Origin: Pyrrhoderma lamaoense
Lineage: Eukaryota; Basidiomycota; Agaricomycetes; Hymenochaetales; Hymenochaetaceae
Reading direction: 5' to 3'
Assembly (NCBI GenBank): GCA_002794735.1
Contig: NBAZ01000008.1
Coordinates: 434,001-498,000 of the forward strand
DNA: 64,000 nt
Position 1 is the first letter of the stretch; the number at the start of each line of letters is the position of its first letter. Made by a program: the position numbers and the translations under genes. Shown here one piece after another: positions 1 to 12,988 of the stretch. The notes beneath the pieces are model-generated. The model had not been told where the DNA came from. It did no database searches and was given only the letters and a program-made list of their open reading frames with translations.

Positions 1-3000
1 GAGTGTAATAATAACGTTATGTATTTCTTAAAAAGCAAATCAAGGTCGAACTAATACTTTTAGAGATTAATATGACTGTCCTCTTGAACTTAAGGAAGGT
101 GAAATTAGCTTATTCTTGCGTACGTCCTATCTTTTCGGCTATTGGACTATTATAGTATGGTAAATCTCGAGATTCTGTACCCCCCCTCCTTCACACTACC
201 AGAGTTGATCGCGATAATCGAAAATTCAATTGGAGTTGATGAACCTGTAACCCATTCTTGTTTAGAGAAAATTGTAAAGTTGTAGCTCCGACTCGGGTAA
301 CGGTACTCATTATAAAAGTGTCAATCCATGATCACAATAAGAGAGACCATTCGTTATCTTAGAAATCGAGTCAGGAAGTGTTAATATGGCTATGTAGATA
401 AATGAGGTAGCATCTCCCCTCCGATGAGCAAGTAGGACAATAAGAGCTTCTGATACCTCATCAGTAACTTAATAAAATAATCAGCTTAATAAGGCAAAGG
501 TCTAGATATACGCGAGCTAATATATGTATCAACGTGGATTAAACATCTCCGGATATGTCGGTTTTTAAGGCAATACAATCAGTGAGGGCTTGGAGCACCA
601 TTGAATACCTATCGGCTCCAGGTAGCATACACGACTCGTAATTCTCTAGTAAACAGAGAAGTACATATCCATTATCTAATTATTTCCGGTCCGCCAACAA
701 GACGAGGTCTCGGGAATCAATAATATGATATACGATTCCACGGGTGCGAATTAAGCACTCTTTATGTATTAGTGTTTAACGTTGATTCTTTAAGATGCAA
801 TACTCACAATGAGTTCTGTCTATATACTAGCACATATTGAAGTCATTTTATATTGTACATATACACAGAAAGGGGTAGTTCAAGCCACCATATGAAAAAT
901 ATCGCGTCTGAAGATCCATCTGCTGCCGTAATCACGTAGTAAGCTAGAAGTCAAGACACACTAGTACTGAACCACACTTCGCATGTGCATCAGAAGGTTC
1001 CCAAGTTATTCGAGTATGTTCCGTGATTGACCGCTCAATAAGAAGAGTAGATATGAGAGATTAATGATACACACGATCCAAGATTTACGAAACATCAGTA
1101 TTAGCCCAAAAATGTTGACAAATAAGTGGAAAGTAAAATAAGTTTTGACACGGTGGCATGCGTGATTTTGCAATGGTGGCTCATTAGAGTGTGTCATAGA
1201 TCTTAGGTAATTCAAGTTTGGCTCGTACCTTCGTATACAGCGATTTTGTGGTTGAAGAGACTACTCGAAGCCTCGAAGCTGACATTAATAACATTGGTAA
1301 GGAAGGTCCGAAGCTTTATTTCGTCATTTGTATACAAACGGAATAAGTCTACATGAAGCCTAAATTCTCAGTATACAGAAGTTGAGCCTTAAAAAAACTT
1401 CTTCGGGTACTTATGTTCTTTGATGCGCTGATCCGATTTGTTCTCATGGATGTATGCTATGAAACACTTGTGAATTATAATCTTTTGCGTTACAGTAATA
1501 CCGCAACTATATGTAGAATATGGTAGACTCGATGAGAAAAAAGCTTCAAAACTAAGGGTCTACGCGAGTTGTTTACAGTTATCTTTATGCTATGCTAGTG
1601 GCCACACTATATCAGATACGCTCAGCTATCATCATCGCCCTACGGATGGAGAAGAAAATTTTAAGGATCATCGGCTTGTAAATGAGAGGGTGGAGATGTA
1701 ACAAGATATATGTAAGCTGGAACACGCCACAAGCTGGAACCGGATATGTAACTTTAGTTCTATGGACATCTGTTTGTGACTATTATATCTTTATAAATAA
1801 TATTTACAGATGTTTACTATTAAGTAGCCCCGTCGTCCGTGTAGCACCAATCAGATATTGCATAGTAGTCATTTGGCAAATTTGGAAAACTGGATAACGA
1901 TATCTGCGACTTCCCCGGCCCTCAAAGACGCTGAATATCACTACATCCACAAGATTTCAAGCTACTAGAATGAGATCCGCTTTAGTTCTTGTTCACCCAA
2001 AAGTAATTTCAAACTGGCAAAAGTTTTAACATAAAAAGATCTCCGAGGCGATTAAAAAAGAGCACTTGAAATGGACAGCAAGGAGATGATACTTGTATGT
2101 ATGCATACACGCACTAAACAGATCTAGATTTCTGGTGTAGTGTGTGCTGCAGAGTTCAAGAGCTTGAAATATTTTTAACCTCTATAGCTTTTGTTATTAG
2201 ATCCCTCATATACAAACGTTATTTGAGGAGAAAGAGCTTAGAGGGGTATTAGACCATCCCTGTGTCGTCGAGAGTACATTAGTGCTCGGAACTAAATTAG
2301 AAGCCACCTTTACAGATGATCTACGAAATATCTTTTTAAGAGGTTTGGATGATATAGTCACAGTCACGGTACGGCTTAAATTAGATTGTGCAATTATTCT
2401 CATATAGAGACGGATAAAGGATGACTGTACTCGAGATAACAGTTATTCTCCTCTGTAAGTGAAAGTATGATGTGCAGTATTCACAATGCATCTCCGTAAT
2501 TTCCTAGCTTGGAATTTTACTATTGTTACTTTAACAACAAATGATTCGACTGTCGCTTGAGAATAGATAGGCGAACCAGGTTCAATTGTAGGCTTAGAGA
2601 GTAATCTTATTATGGGTAAATAATAAAGTTATTCTACCAGCTTCTAAGTATGGTATGACTCCTCGCCGAGCTCACAAACAGGCAGATGAAGATCGATATG
2701 CCGACTTTTTAACATGCGTTGCGAGCTGTGGTGTATATTTCTATAATCGGATCCTTGAGAACAGAGCCCTCTGTCTGGTGATGCACCTCGATTTTCGCCT
2801 TCCTGAGAGGCTTATGACCGTAAGATAGAATTACATTGGTCACTCCGTATATACAATTTTACCGGAATTAAGTACAGGCTAGAATACTAGGAGTATATGA
2901 ATGACCCAGGCAATCGAACACATGAACCTTGATCTAACCATTATTGGAATAACTGTGATTATTCTATGAGGGTCCAGAACTACTAGACTGTGATCCGACG

Positions 3001-3955
3001 GAGAGATGTCGCGAGAAATTGTGCTACCCTTTACCGCGAGTGGGAGTAACAGTTTGTTCGTTCTCATGCCTGCCGCATCCATGGCATGGCTTTGGCCTTT
3101 AATGAAAGGATTTGAGCCCTCGTCTAAGCCCTCATCAAAAGGATATCTTTGTCTTATCATTCAAAGTATATGCTAACGATTAACATTCCGCGACACATCG
3201 GTCTGATGGGATTTAGGATATGTGCCGATTCCCTAATACAAGAAACTCAAATAAGGATTGAAACTGTTCTTGTTGCGTCGATCAGAAACTAATAAAAGGG
3301 CATGAATTATTGAATATCTTTCCTTATTTCAATAAACACGCAGGCACGTGCACAGATAGTTCTAAGATAGTCAGGTACTCACAAGTTTATGAATTACAAT
3401 TGAATATGATTATCATCCCTACTGATCATTAAAGGAATTATCGTGTAGATATCAATATAAAAAATCATGCCGTATTTCCCCCGTTATCACGCTAGTGGCA
3501 CCTTTATTAAATCTTGAAGTTATTCTATAGTTCTTCTCTAGTACAAACAATTAATTAGTATTGGTTTCGTAATAGATCATCTAAATTAACGGGCAGACAC
3601 AACTCGACCAACTGGCAACTTTTGAGATCCATGATGATCCGCTTGGATTCTTTCATGAACATGCTTATGTAAATAACCTAACATGCCAATGATGTAATGA
3701 GAAAAGAAGGCTTGGCTATTAGTGTTACGAAGCTAGAAAAGGAACGTTGGAGAATATACACAGCTTCTACTAAGAACCACATCCGAGATGATTCTAGTTA
3801 TAGTTCAACACCGGCCTACATTGATTTTCGTAAGATTAGAGTTAGTAAAGTTAGATAGTCCACTCTAATGCTAGTTTTATGAGTTAGAGAGCAATGAGGT
3901 TTGATTTCTCAATGTTAAGAATGACATAACGGAATCAATTAGAGATCAGTTGCAG
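1..3955. other. Gene-poor AT-rich stretch
   Basis: No reading frame here looks like a conserved protein. The longest open frames are under about 95 codons, lie on both strands, and show no recognisable motif or plausible splice chain. I see no long terminal repeats, target-site duplications or terminal inverted repeats. The stretch could be ordinary intergenic DNA or a transposon decayed past recognition by eye. Confidence 0.6.
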
Positions 3956-3959
3956 TTTT

Positions 3960-4218
3960 AGTCCCTACAAGTAATTGTTAATCCAGTGTAGAATGGTGTA
4001 TTGGTAAGATGTTGCATTGAAGGGTTTAACCCGACAATGGCCAAGTCAGCCGTTAAACAAAGGGGTGTTAAAAGTGGGTTGACTCGGATTTTGTTCATTA
4101 GCCCGCTAATGGAGCTAAAGATGTGAGATGTGAGACATCTGTTGTGCTCGAGGCATTTTCCGAGCTAGTTACCACTCTCACTGCCTAAATAGGCGAGTGT
4201 GGTAGCCTTTTTTTTGTT
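3960..4218 (+). ncRNA. Candidate structured small RNA ending in a hairpin and T8 tract
   Basis: Several hairpins follow one another. CATTAG/CTAATG closes a four-base loop near 4097-4112. AGATGT/ACATCT pairs over about 4119-4140. GCTCG/CGAGC pairs over about 4146-4165. A long imperfect stem follows at about 4170-4205: TACCAC/GTGGTA, then CTC/GAG, then GCCTA/TAGGC. It is followed at once by GCC and eight T residues. A hairpin followed by a run of T is what an RNA polymerase III transcript end would look like. I could not match it to U6, RNase P, MRP, SRP or tRNA sequences. The 5' end is arbitrary and no convincing A box or B box was found. It could also be a chance cluster of inverted repeats. 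Confidence 0.25.
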
Positions 4219-4413
4219 CTCGCTTAGAGATATGCTACCAAAACACACCGCTTCAGCTTTTGAAAATGATCAAAGCTATTGCGCGAGGTGGCTCCTTTGG
4301 AGACCATAAATATGGACCAGGATGAGATATCATATATAATCCGACCCATTTCATCCTAACTTTCATACATACTAGCTTGAGACAAACCATCTCCTCGTAG
4401 TTCCAGTGATAAA

Positions 4414-5182
4414 ATGCCCTCTAAACAACAAACATCTTTCTGTTCTACATCAGAATCGAAAAATGGAAAAAAGAGTCGGTGCAATGCCGCAAGCGCCCAG
4501 CAGGTAGATAACAATCACTTCACCCACTTGATTTTTCTCCGTATATTGATTTATGGCATCGATAATACAGAGCTTTGTGTCCCGAACGCAGTACTGGCAA
4601 TGGTACTTACGTTGATATGGTGATGGAGGAGAGCACCCCAAAAGCCGATGACCAGGCGTAAGTGCACTTCCAAAAATACTAGGCTACTATAGCATCGACA
4701 ACTTCCTTAACTCTCTCTTTAGGCTAAAGCGCCATTGCGATATTTGCGACCGTTGGTACAAGAGTGAGGGGGGTTGAAGAAGCACAGAAAAGAATGCATC
4801 CGAATCAACCCTCGACCTCGGGCTCTGGTACACATGATGAAAGTCAAAGTGCATATCAAAATGTGCGAGGGAATTGGCATCCCAGCACTAGTAGTTCACA
4901 GCACACCCTTTCGCGGATTTAGGCTGAATTTAGGTGAGAGCTGAGAGTTACTCAACTACGCAGAAGTGACCATATGCATTCATCTATAGATCAGATGCGC
5001 ATATCTGGCGTCCAGAGGAAGGTTTCCAGTATGTCGACCCAACAACCCAGTTGTTTATACAGAGTCAAGCAACTGGCATTCAACCCTTCAGTGTCGGCAC
5101 TCCTGTCCAGTTCGAGGTAGATCCTGCAACGGATACAGAAGACACTTGGGCATCCATTCCGACTGAGTATGAATGTGGTTAA
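4414..5182 (+). CDS. Zinc-finger protein with one CX2CX12HX3C finger, frame-broken
   Basis: An open start at 4414 leads into a Ser/Lys-rich N-terminus, then an acidic exon, then a finger encoded from about 4735 with the pattern HCDICDRWY, then LKKHRKEC. The spacing C-x2-C-x12-H-x3-C resembles a C2H2 finger whose last ligand is Cys. After it comes a Ser/Thr/Gln-rich tail, an intron ending near 4990, and a last exon ending in ECG and TAA at 5180-5182. The finger is split by a missing base in the G6 run at 4768-4773, and a second one-base loss lies near 4800. The first splice junction does not phase cleanly, so the 5' exon structure is uncertain. It is probably a nuclear nucleic-acid-binding protein, but no target can be inferred. 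It lies upstream of the reductase gene on the same strand. Confidence 0.45.
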
Positions 5183-5508
5183 AATAGGCCTTCTGTTTCT
5201 GTGTCCTTCTTTGAAAGACATGATGTGATCGTACATTTTGGAATCCTGTAGAAATTTAGAAGCAAAAAAACGAATATAACTTGTACTAATTTGGCAATTG
5301 TTATCGCAACGAGGAAGAAATTTGTAATTGTCCTGATATAATCACTCGCTAATCAGCTAAATGTAGCAGTTACCACTAAGTGCGAAAAACAATGACGAAT
5401 AAGTCTGAGTCTTGGGTCGATAAACTGCGATATCTTAAAATCCGATGAAGGTATATAAACCATAACAATATTTCTCTTTTGCACATACAGAGACGAAGAA
5501 ATATAGCC

Positions 5509-7054
5509 ATGTCGTCTTTTCCGAATATCCCGGCCCCTAAGACCTCGTCAGTAATCGTGCTTGAACCATATGTACGACACAAGCATTAATTTATCATTCT
5601 TACAGATACTTCACCCCTGCTCAAATCCCACCATCTGGCACGGCGCTCAACCCTCAGCCAGATGGAAAACCAATTCCTAAGCTTTTTACACCAATAAAGA
5701 TCCGTGGAGTAGAGTTTCACAATCGTATTTTTGTAAGTATTCATTTAATAAAAAAACCAACGATATATTGGCTAGAGCTAAATTTGAATGTGTTATCAAT
5801 CATAAGGTCGCTCCTATGTGCCAGTATTCCGCAGAAAATGGGAAGATGACTGCATGGCATATGGCTCATCGTAAGTTTGCTATCCCGTCTCTAAGAATTT
5901 CATTACTGGATACTTATGAATCCTCTTACTACTTTGTTTCCTAGTCGGAGGAATATTCACTCGCGGGCCAGGTCTAACTATCATCGAAGCTACTGGTGTC
6001 CTACCTCAGGGACGGATATCGCCTGAATGTCCCGGACTCTGGTCAGATGAGCAGATTCCACCTTTACGAGAGATCGTCGAATTCGCACATTCTCAGGGTG
6101 TAAAAATCGGTATCCAGCTTGCTCATGCTGGTAGGAAGGCGTCTACTGTTGCCCCATGGATCCATGAAGGAATATGTGCAACTGAGAAGAATGGAGGCTG
6201 GCCCGATGACGTTTGGGCGCCTTCCGCCATCCCTTACAACGACATCTTTCCAAAACCAAAGGCCTTAAGTAAAGAAGGAATTAAGGGAATTGTCAGGGCC
6301 TTTGTTGATGCAGCAAAAAGAGCACTGAAAGCTGGCGTCGACATGATCGAGATCCATAACGCTCATGGATACCTTCTCCATGAGTTCCTTAGTCCCATTT
6401 CGAATAAACGAACAGATGAGTATGGGGGATCTTTCGAGAATCGGACGCGCCTCACCATCGAGATAGTAGATGCTGTACGACGCATTATTCCGGAGGACAT
6501 GCCACTATTTCTTCGGTTAGTTAAGAGTCCAATGCCCGACCTTATCAATTACTTACAATCATTATACTCTTCCCCTTCACTTTGGTGACAGAATCTCCGC
6601 TACAGATTGGCTCGAAGAGAGCATGCCGGATGAACCATCTTGGAGAACGGAGGATACTATCAGGCTTGCAAAGATCCTTAAGGAACATGGCGTTGATCTC
6701 CTCGACGTTTCATCCGCAGGTCTCCATCCCAAACAGAAAATTATACGTGGAAACCATGCAATTTTATCAAGCCAGGCACATTTTTCAGAAGCTGTGAAGA
6801 AGGAGCACGGCATTGACACGCCAACAGGCCTTTTAATTGGAGCTGTTGGCCAGCTTCGTACGGGCCATCTCGCAAGTGAAGTGCTTGAGCGAAATATGGC
6901 AGACGTCGCTTTTGTAGGTCGACAGTTTCAGAAAGAGCCTGGAACTGTATTGGCCTTTGCGGAACAGCTTGGTGTGCAAATACACGTTGCGCATCAAATC
7001 GAGTTGGGGAAGGTATTTAAGAAATTGATAGAAGAGCCTTGTACATCAGTATAG
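5509..7054 (+). CDS. Old Yellow Enzyme family NADH:flavin oxidoreductase, YqjM-like
   Basis: Five exons give an uninterrupted protein of 420 residues: 5509-5546, 5606-5732, 5807-5870, 5945-6515 and 6592-7054. The first donor is GTCAGT. Family hallmarks are visible. [10 protein letters not shown] opens the TIM barrel. [11 protein letters not shown] carries the Cys and Tyr that in YqjM-type enzymes contact FMN and substrate. [10 protein letters not shown] is present, as is the catalytic [14 protein letters not shown] pair of His residues. [10 protein letters not shown] is followed near the end by the phosphate-binding region with FVGRQF. Enzymes of this family use FMN and NAD(P)H to reduce the C=C bond of alpha,beta-unsaturated carbonyls and xenobiotics. 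The physiological substrate cannot be told from sequence. It is intact, unlike many of its neighbours, and is probably cytosolic because there is no signal peptide. Confidence 0.93.
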
Positions 7055-7399
7055 AAAGTAATAGATGTTATTTTAGAGTTTTTATTAGATATGAAGCATA
7101 TAATATGAACAGAGGAATGATATTATAATCTGAATTTAGGAACTTTCGATACAAAAGTTCAGTTTGTGGCGGTTTCCGAGGACCAATAATGTCAAACTCA
7201 TAGGGAGCAAATATGGCTGACTAAGGCCGCTTATACAACCCAGTCCTTATATGGACATATATTCCCTGACAGTTTCGTCCTTCGCCAGCACCGCGTCCAA
7301 GTGCCTCATCCTCGTCGTTCACATCTTTGAGCAAAGTGAGTTCCGTGTTTTTCTTGTCAAAATGTAGAGAGACCAACTAAAACTGCTCTAGTCTTATAA

Positions 7400-7709
7400 A
7401 TGGCTTTCTTCGGACTTCGCAAGTGGCCAACTCCCGTATGTCGACATTAGACTTGTTGTGCATGGTTGACTGACTCGAGTATGTAGGTTCTCAAGCCCTT
7501 GGCACCTTTCATTGCCGCCTCGGCTCTAACTTTCTACCTTGTTGGTTCATTACAAGATATGGGTGTACGCTGTGAGTCAAATTAGTTCGAACCTTAGCAA
7601 ATAAATTATTGTTTACGACGTGCATTACCCAGCTGAAACCTACGCAAATGATCCAAAGAACCCATATGCAGCCCAGATAGCGAAGGAAAAGGCTGCAGCT
7701 CATCATTAG
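7400..7709 (+). CDS. ATP18: Mitochondrial F1Fo ATP synthase subunit j (Atp18)
   Basis: Three small exons (7400-7435, 7487-7571, 7633-7709) encode a 65-residue protein, the normal size for this subunit. It starts MAFFGLRKWPTP and has a single membrane segment around residues 15-33. The tail is charged and contains the NDPKNPYAAQ motif, which is typical of subunit j. In yeast this small protein sits in the membrane sector of the ATP synthase near the dimer interface. There is no cleavable presequence, as expected. Introns are 51 and 61 bases long with GTATGT and GTGAGT donors. Genes this small are easily missed by automatic annotation. Confidence 0.88.
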
Positions 7710-8488
7710 ATACTTTTTATGATAAGCCATGGGGTAGGCTCCATTACGCTCTGTGAGCGAACAGAAATAGAATTCACATTGCAGTATCCATATATGGCAA
7801 TTACCGTTATAATCAAATTTGGAAATCGGTATTTCTAGTGCACATTTTTATACATGTTCTAAGGTGAAAGTTGTCAAAGTGAATGATCCAGAAATAATTA
7901 GAAGCTCTGAAGCCTGTGGTTTGTCGTCTGACGACGTTTGTTAATTTTAGTCTGGCCTTGCCGTCGGTTAGTAAAAAGTGAAAGCACAACCACGTGGAAC
8001 GAGAAGAAGGGGTCGAGACTCATTTTTATTGCGCTGTAGTTGCGGGCGAAGGGAGTTGTTTGGCATTGCTAGATTCCACCGACGAAGAAGTGCAAAGAGT
8101 GGTTAGAACGGATTCACGGTCGATATTTATTCCCATGAGCGAAGTTCGGGCGAAATAAGGGGAGAACTAGGACGGTAAGATAAAGATTAAACGAGTAATT
8201 TTCTAATCGAACGGCTATTGGAACAACCACTGTTTGTTCATCGGCCCCCCCTGCGCAACACCTCTTTTACCCTCTTCCTTCACCTCGGCGTTCGCCTCTA
8301 TCCGCTTCAGATGGCCCGGTAGCCTCTTCCTTACTCACTCATCCTTCTAGCAAGTTACTCAAGTTACTCTCTCTGCAAAACATCTTGACATCTGTCATCT
8401 CACACTCCTTATTCCTCACACTCTTTCATTGCGCTGTGCATCTCCCTGCACTGGCAGAAAACGAAAGTTAACTCCCTCAAATACCTCG
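7710..8488. other. Intergenic region upstream of the DUF4203 gene
   Basis: This stretch holds the 3' end region of ATP18 and the promoter and 5' leader of the next gene. A pyrimidine-rich run of C and T from about 8245 to 8450 precedes the start codon, as is common before fungal genes. No other gene is supported. Confidence 0.5.
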
Positions 8489-9801
8489 ATGTCGTTTTCA
8501 CCCTCTTTCCTCAAAAATTGCCTGACTCTTTGTCTGCTATCATGTGTCTTCACACTCGCCAGTGCGTCAACATATGAGAACGGGACGTCATACGTTCTCT
8601 CGAATTCGTCAGGAACTGTTATCATCTATGACCCAGACACTGGTAGTGTAATCGCTCAAGTGGATGCTTCGGATGGTTCAGGTTCAAGTTATGACTTACC
8701 TGCAATTCTGTGGATTGGAATGTCTTTTGTGCTAGGCGCCCCCTGCTATTAGGAGGTGTCAGACTAGGTCGTTTAACAAGTGGAATCGGTATGGGTGTCG
8801 GCTTATCTGTAGCCAGTGAGTTGTTATCTCATTTCCGCAGCCATACACTCCATTCATAATGATCTATCGTAGCATGGGCATCCATTATCAACACCGTTAG
8901 CGAAGGTAGTATATCCGACATATTAATAGTAATCTTAACCCTCATCCTATTTGGGGTTGGATTCGTTGTGGGCGTTCTCACCATAGATTATGGTGTTGGC
9001 TCGGCAGTTATTGGAGTGGCAGGCGGTTTCTCGTTTGGCATCAGATTAGCGATTTTGAAGGAAGATTTGCTCATCCCAGTATTCTACGTTGACTGGCTGA
9101 TATGCACCGTTTTTGGTGTTATCGGTCTTATCTTGATTGTTTGGAAAGAACGTTGGGGTGTTGTAAGTCTGTCTGCTTAGTTCAATGAAAACCTGGAAAA
9201 GGGGATAAAAAATATGGACTAAAAGTGATCCTTTTTTTCAAAGATCATTGGAAGTTCCGCCGTAGGAAGCTTCTTTGTAGGCCTGGGTATCGATCTTCTC
9301 GCGAATACGCAAAACGGAATGTCGCGTGGGCTTCGCTATATGTTCGATAGAAACGAATATCATCTGGCTGTATGTTTATGTGTCTATTTTCAGACTGTTT
9401 CCAGGCACTAAACATGAGATATATTAGGATTTGATGGGGTCTGGGTACACTCCCCCTGTATCAACGCAAATCATTATCGGTATAACCTTGGCTGCTATGT
9501 ACGCCAATTCACTGTTTTCAATTCTATTGGATTGTACTTATGCGATAATAGCCCAATATTTGCTTATGGACAACATAAGGTATTCCCATGTCCCTTCTGG
9601 ACGCGAGCCGGACGACCATCATCATTCTATGGTGATGAAGCAAGTATACGCTCGAAGACATGGGTCGGACGTTTCCGTGGACGCAGTCACGCTGCGGTGC
9701 CCGACCAAGATGTAGAGAAAAGTGGATTCGACAGTACACAAACATTAATTAGAAATCAACAAACACCCACCAGCCTTAGGAAAGAAGCTCTACCATCATA
9801 G
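8489..9801 (+). CDS. DUF4203 / TM7SF3-TM198-like multi-pass membrane protein, one frame break
   Basis: Five exons: 8489-8815, 8873-9162, 9244-9369, 9428-9498 and 9552-9801. The protein opens with a hydrophobic signal peptide ending in TLASA at about residue 27, then a Gly/Ser-rich luminal stretch. Next come several membrane segments with the family motif LPAILWIGMSFVLG and a second glycine-rich helix cluster. A short final exon adds a basic cytosolic tail after IFAYGQHK. The frame is broken in the C5 run at 8739-8743. One missing C separates FVLGAP from LLLGGVRLGRL, which is otherwise exactly what the family shows. The start at 8489 is preferred over an upstream in-frame ATG at 8429 because it places the signal peptide at the N-terminus. 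Function in fungi is unknown. Confidence 0.8.
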
Positions 9802-12800
9802 AGACTTATCCTGTGTTCGTTAACTATATCTATGAATTGATAATCACTTAGATGGACTTTACGGGCAAAAACATAGATGGACCGACTTCCGTTTCTTCTG
9901 CAAGCTTATTCATATCATTTTTCTCTGCTTTAGTTACCCCCTTTCCCCTATTTCCACTCACGCATTGTTGCATTTTCTGGCTACTTTTTTCCTTGTCACT
10001 ATAAACCCAGTTACGCCGTCTCTGCTTTTTCTACTAGATCCCTCCTATTAATAGTTATTACTTTGCTGTAGTAATTATTCTTCAAGGATACGTAGTCTAT
10101 AACTGTTGCGATTCTTACATATCATGTACTCATAGTATTTTGTTCAGGTACCTGGATATTTGGCGATTAGTATTGGAATAAATTGGATATAATAACAAAA
10201 AATAATAAATGCCCGACTTTTTGCCGCTAGCATTTAAAAGGTTATGATTTAAAAATACGCTGACTTGTAACATAGATGATTCCGAATGCTTCAAGTCTGA
10301 TTCAAATTTCATTAGAAACATAAGGTCCAAAAGGGTGATGCAGATAGCACCAGAAACGGATGACTAATACAGATAATACGGAGGTCTAGCTTGTCTATTT
10401 CTTTTTTAAAAAGGCGAAATAATGGGAAAATGTCGCTATCTACATAATACGGCGATATCTCAAAACCGAAAGAGTATGACTTAGCGTTCACTGAGTTGTT
10501 ATTGTCGTTGTAGTGTCTTGGTACTTTCATCTGAATTCATGATGCAAAGACTTTTTTCTTACTAAAAAAAAGCTAAGTTCCCAGGAACGGGAACGTTCTG
10601 CTTGGATTTTTGCCGCGATAAATATTTATCTCAGTATCGCCGAGTCTTGCCGTCCTAATTTTTTTTTACAATTACACATGCATATGTATCTGATACACCT
10701 GCAACGACGATCGCGGGCGCCATAGAAGGGAACGTGAGCAGGCACCAGTGGTGGTACTGTGGTGTATGAGTGTTCAGCTGTGTACATGTACAGCTATTAG
10801 AGATTATGGTAATTATTACTTTGCCAATCGAGGTCCAGATTTCTCTATAGTGTGGCCATGTGCAAATAAAGTTCTGTGTCGGAGGAAGGGTAGGAGTATT
10901 CCAGTAATTCACTTCGTACCTGATCTGAATACGGAAGAGAAGATATCGAGCTCCGGTCCTGATGCCGAAGTATTGAGTATCCATAGTCCCAAACGCACAG
11001 AGCCACATTATATAGAATGGAAAAAAAGAAATCACTTTTGTGTGTCATGAAAATGTCGGAATAGTGGGGAATTCGGGAGTTTAGAAAAATTATGGAGGAG
11101 GCGATGTAATTGAAGTATGCTCCGCCCGCAATTCAGGCTGTGGCTGACTACCGGTCATTTCGCAGATGATCAATTGAGTTACCTCGATGTATATTCTCCT
11201 TACATTCTACTGCGCAGGTACCACAATCGTTGATTAAGGACGTGCATCACTATCTTAATATTCACTGCAACGGGCCACGATCCTAACAATTCCTGATAGA
11301 GAAGGCTTAAGGGTGCCATTCTCATCGGAAATCAGAGATCGAGGGCGAAGTCTAAAAGGCTTCCTAACTCAACAAGTCTGCATCGATGTTATAACGCTCT
11401 TGTGAAATTCCCAACGCACCCTATCTACCCTTACTTTTGAAATCTCCTTTCGGTCCTTAAAGTTTCTACTTACCAGGGGATCAACTGTGGCTTTTCCCCT
11501 CTCGATTTAGCGCACAAGCGGCCACACACCCGTATCCTCATGTCTGATACCAAGAGTTTGATACTTTCAATTTCTAGTAAGCTACGATAGCATTTAGAAG
11601 TCAACATTTAAGGATTTTACCGAGACTAAGGAAGTGGTAAATCACCATGAGTGACAAGATAAAAGACTCCGAAGCAATAAACATCCACTTTTCCTTTATG
11701 GATTTTAAAGGCGTCTTCCGAGTCTCATCTATTACTAATTTTGCTATTTATCAGAATCGACTTATTCAACGGAATAAGGTGCGATATCACAATGATACTG
11801 AGTTAGGTTCTCCCTAACTCTCCCGGACATGTGGGAAAAAGTGCCGTGGTGGCTTGAACAATCCCGCATGCATGAGAATTCCATAATAATATCCCCATTA
11901 CCTTGAGCACAACACAAGTCTATGGAAGCCTCACATGCGATTAGCACAAATTACATTCCGGCATACTACCTTGTGAATCAAAAATTTTGATAAAAGATAT
12001 GAAGTCTACAATTCAACATTCAGATACCATTCTAGAAAAACTATGTCGAATAAACTATACCTAAGAACAAGTGACTTATACTAGCACACGTTAGTATAGA
12101 TAGCCGTAAGAGGTCGTTTTGTGCAATACACATCAAGTATCATTTCGAACTCTGATTTGCTATGGCTTACTAGTATATGTCCGAGTTGACTCTTACATGT
12201 TGTCACGCCGTGACTAAAAAGTCAATAAAGTGTATCCCACTTACACCAAACCAGTCCAGCAATAGTACTGTTGAGTTTTTAATCTAATTACCATATCCCT
12301 TGATTACTGCCACGCCGATGATCGCTCATTCCGGGACTTCGAGAGAGGCTTGTAATTTGATGATTAACCTATGCATGAACTTGCTCTGGTAATAAAACGC
12401 ATCTAAGGACAGTGGCGATTAGTTCCCTTATTCTATCTTTCCTCTTATGAAACTCTATCCCCTTTCTCCCGTATTGCTTTAGGTGTTATCTGAGTGCTAT
12501 TTGAAACCTGCTGCATTACACTCTTATATAGATTATAGAATGTAGGATAGTAATCTAATAGTGTCTTTATTTGATCGCAAAATCAATATCCACTGAGATG
12601 TTCATTTCTCCCATTTATTGCCAGTAATAAATATTACAAGAGGTGAATGACCCTTCTCCTAGATTGTGTAGTACATAGGAGATTACCGATGAGGCGGAAT
12701 AGACTTTGCCTGCGAACACCCTTGCACAGCCGATAGCTATCGTGGCTGCGCTAATTATGGAATTAATTACGGAAACATATCCCCATTACAAACGCCTATC

Positions 12801-12988
12801 CTCAAAGTTGCAAAGCAAGGACAAGCCCATTCAAGGCTATAAATCCTAGTGGTCCAAGAATCAATGGTCATCTGGGCCAATACCCACACTGGCATATGAC
12901 ACACACCAATACGCTATCATACACTAGACCATACACCGTTACGTATAGAATCTACTTCCCGATAATACGTTTTAATCAATACTTCGAG
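9802..12988. other. Gene-poor stretch
   Basis: No conserved protein is recognisable. Open frames of 100-126 codons overlap on both strands at 10655-11050, but they contain no family motif and have no splice partners, so I do not call them. No repeats with clear boundaries are visible. The stretch is AT-rich with many stops in all frames. Confidence 0.55.

Noticed and set aside
2879..3160. 93-codon minus-strand frame with a DEGLDEG repeat
   Set aside because: Short, without known motif, and not linked to any splice partner. Indistinguishable from chance.
10655..11050. Overlapping frames of 100-126 codons on both strands
   Set aside because: No family motif, no signal or membrane pattern that is consistent, and mutual overlap on opposite strands. 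Probably chance frames in a gene-poor stretch.
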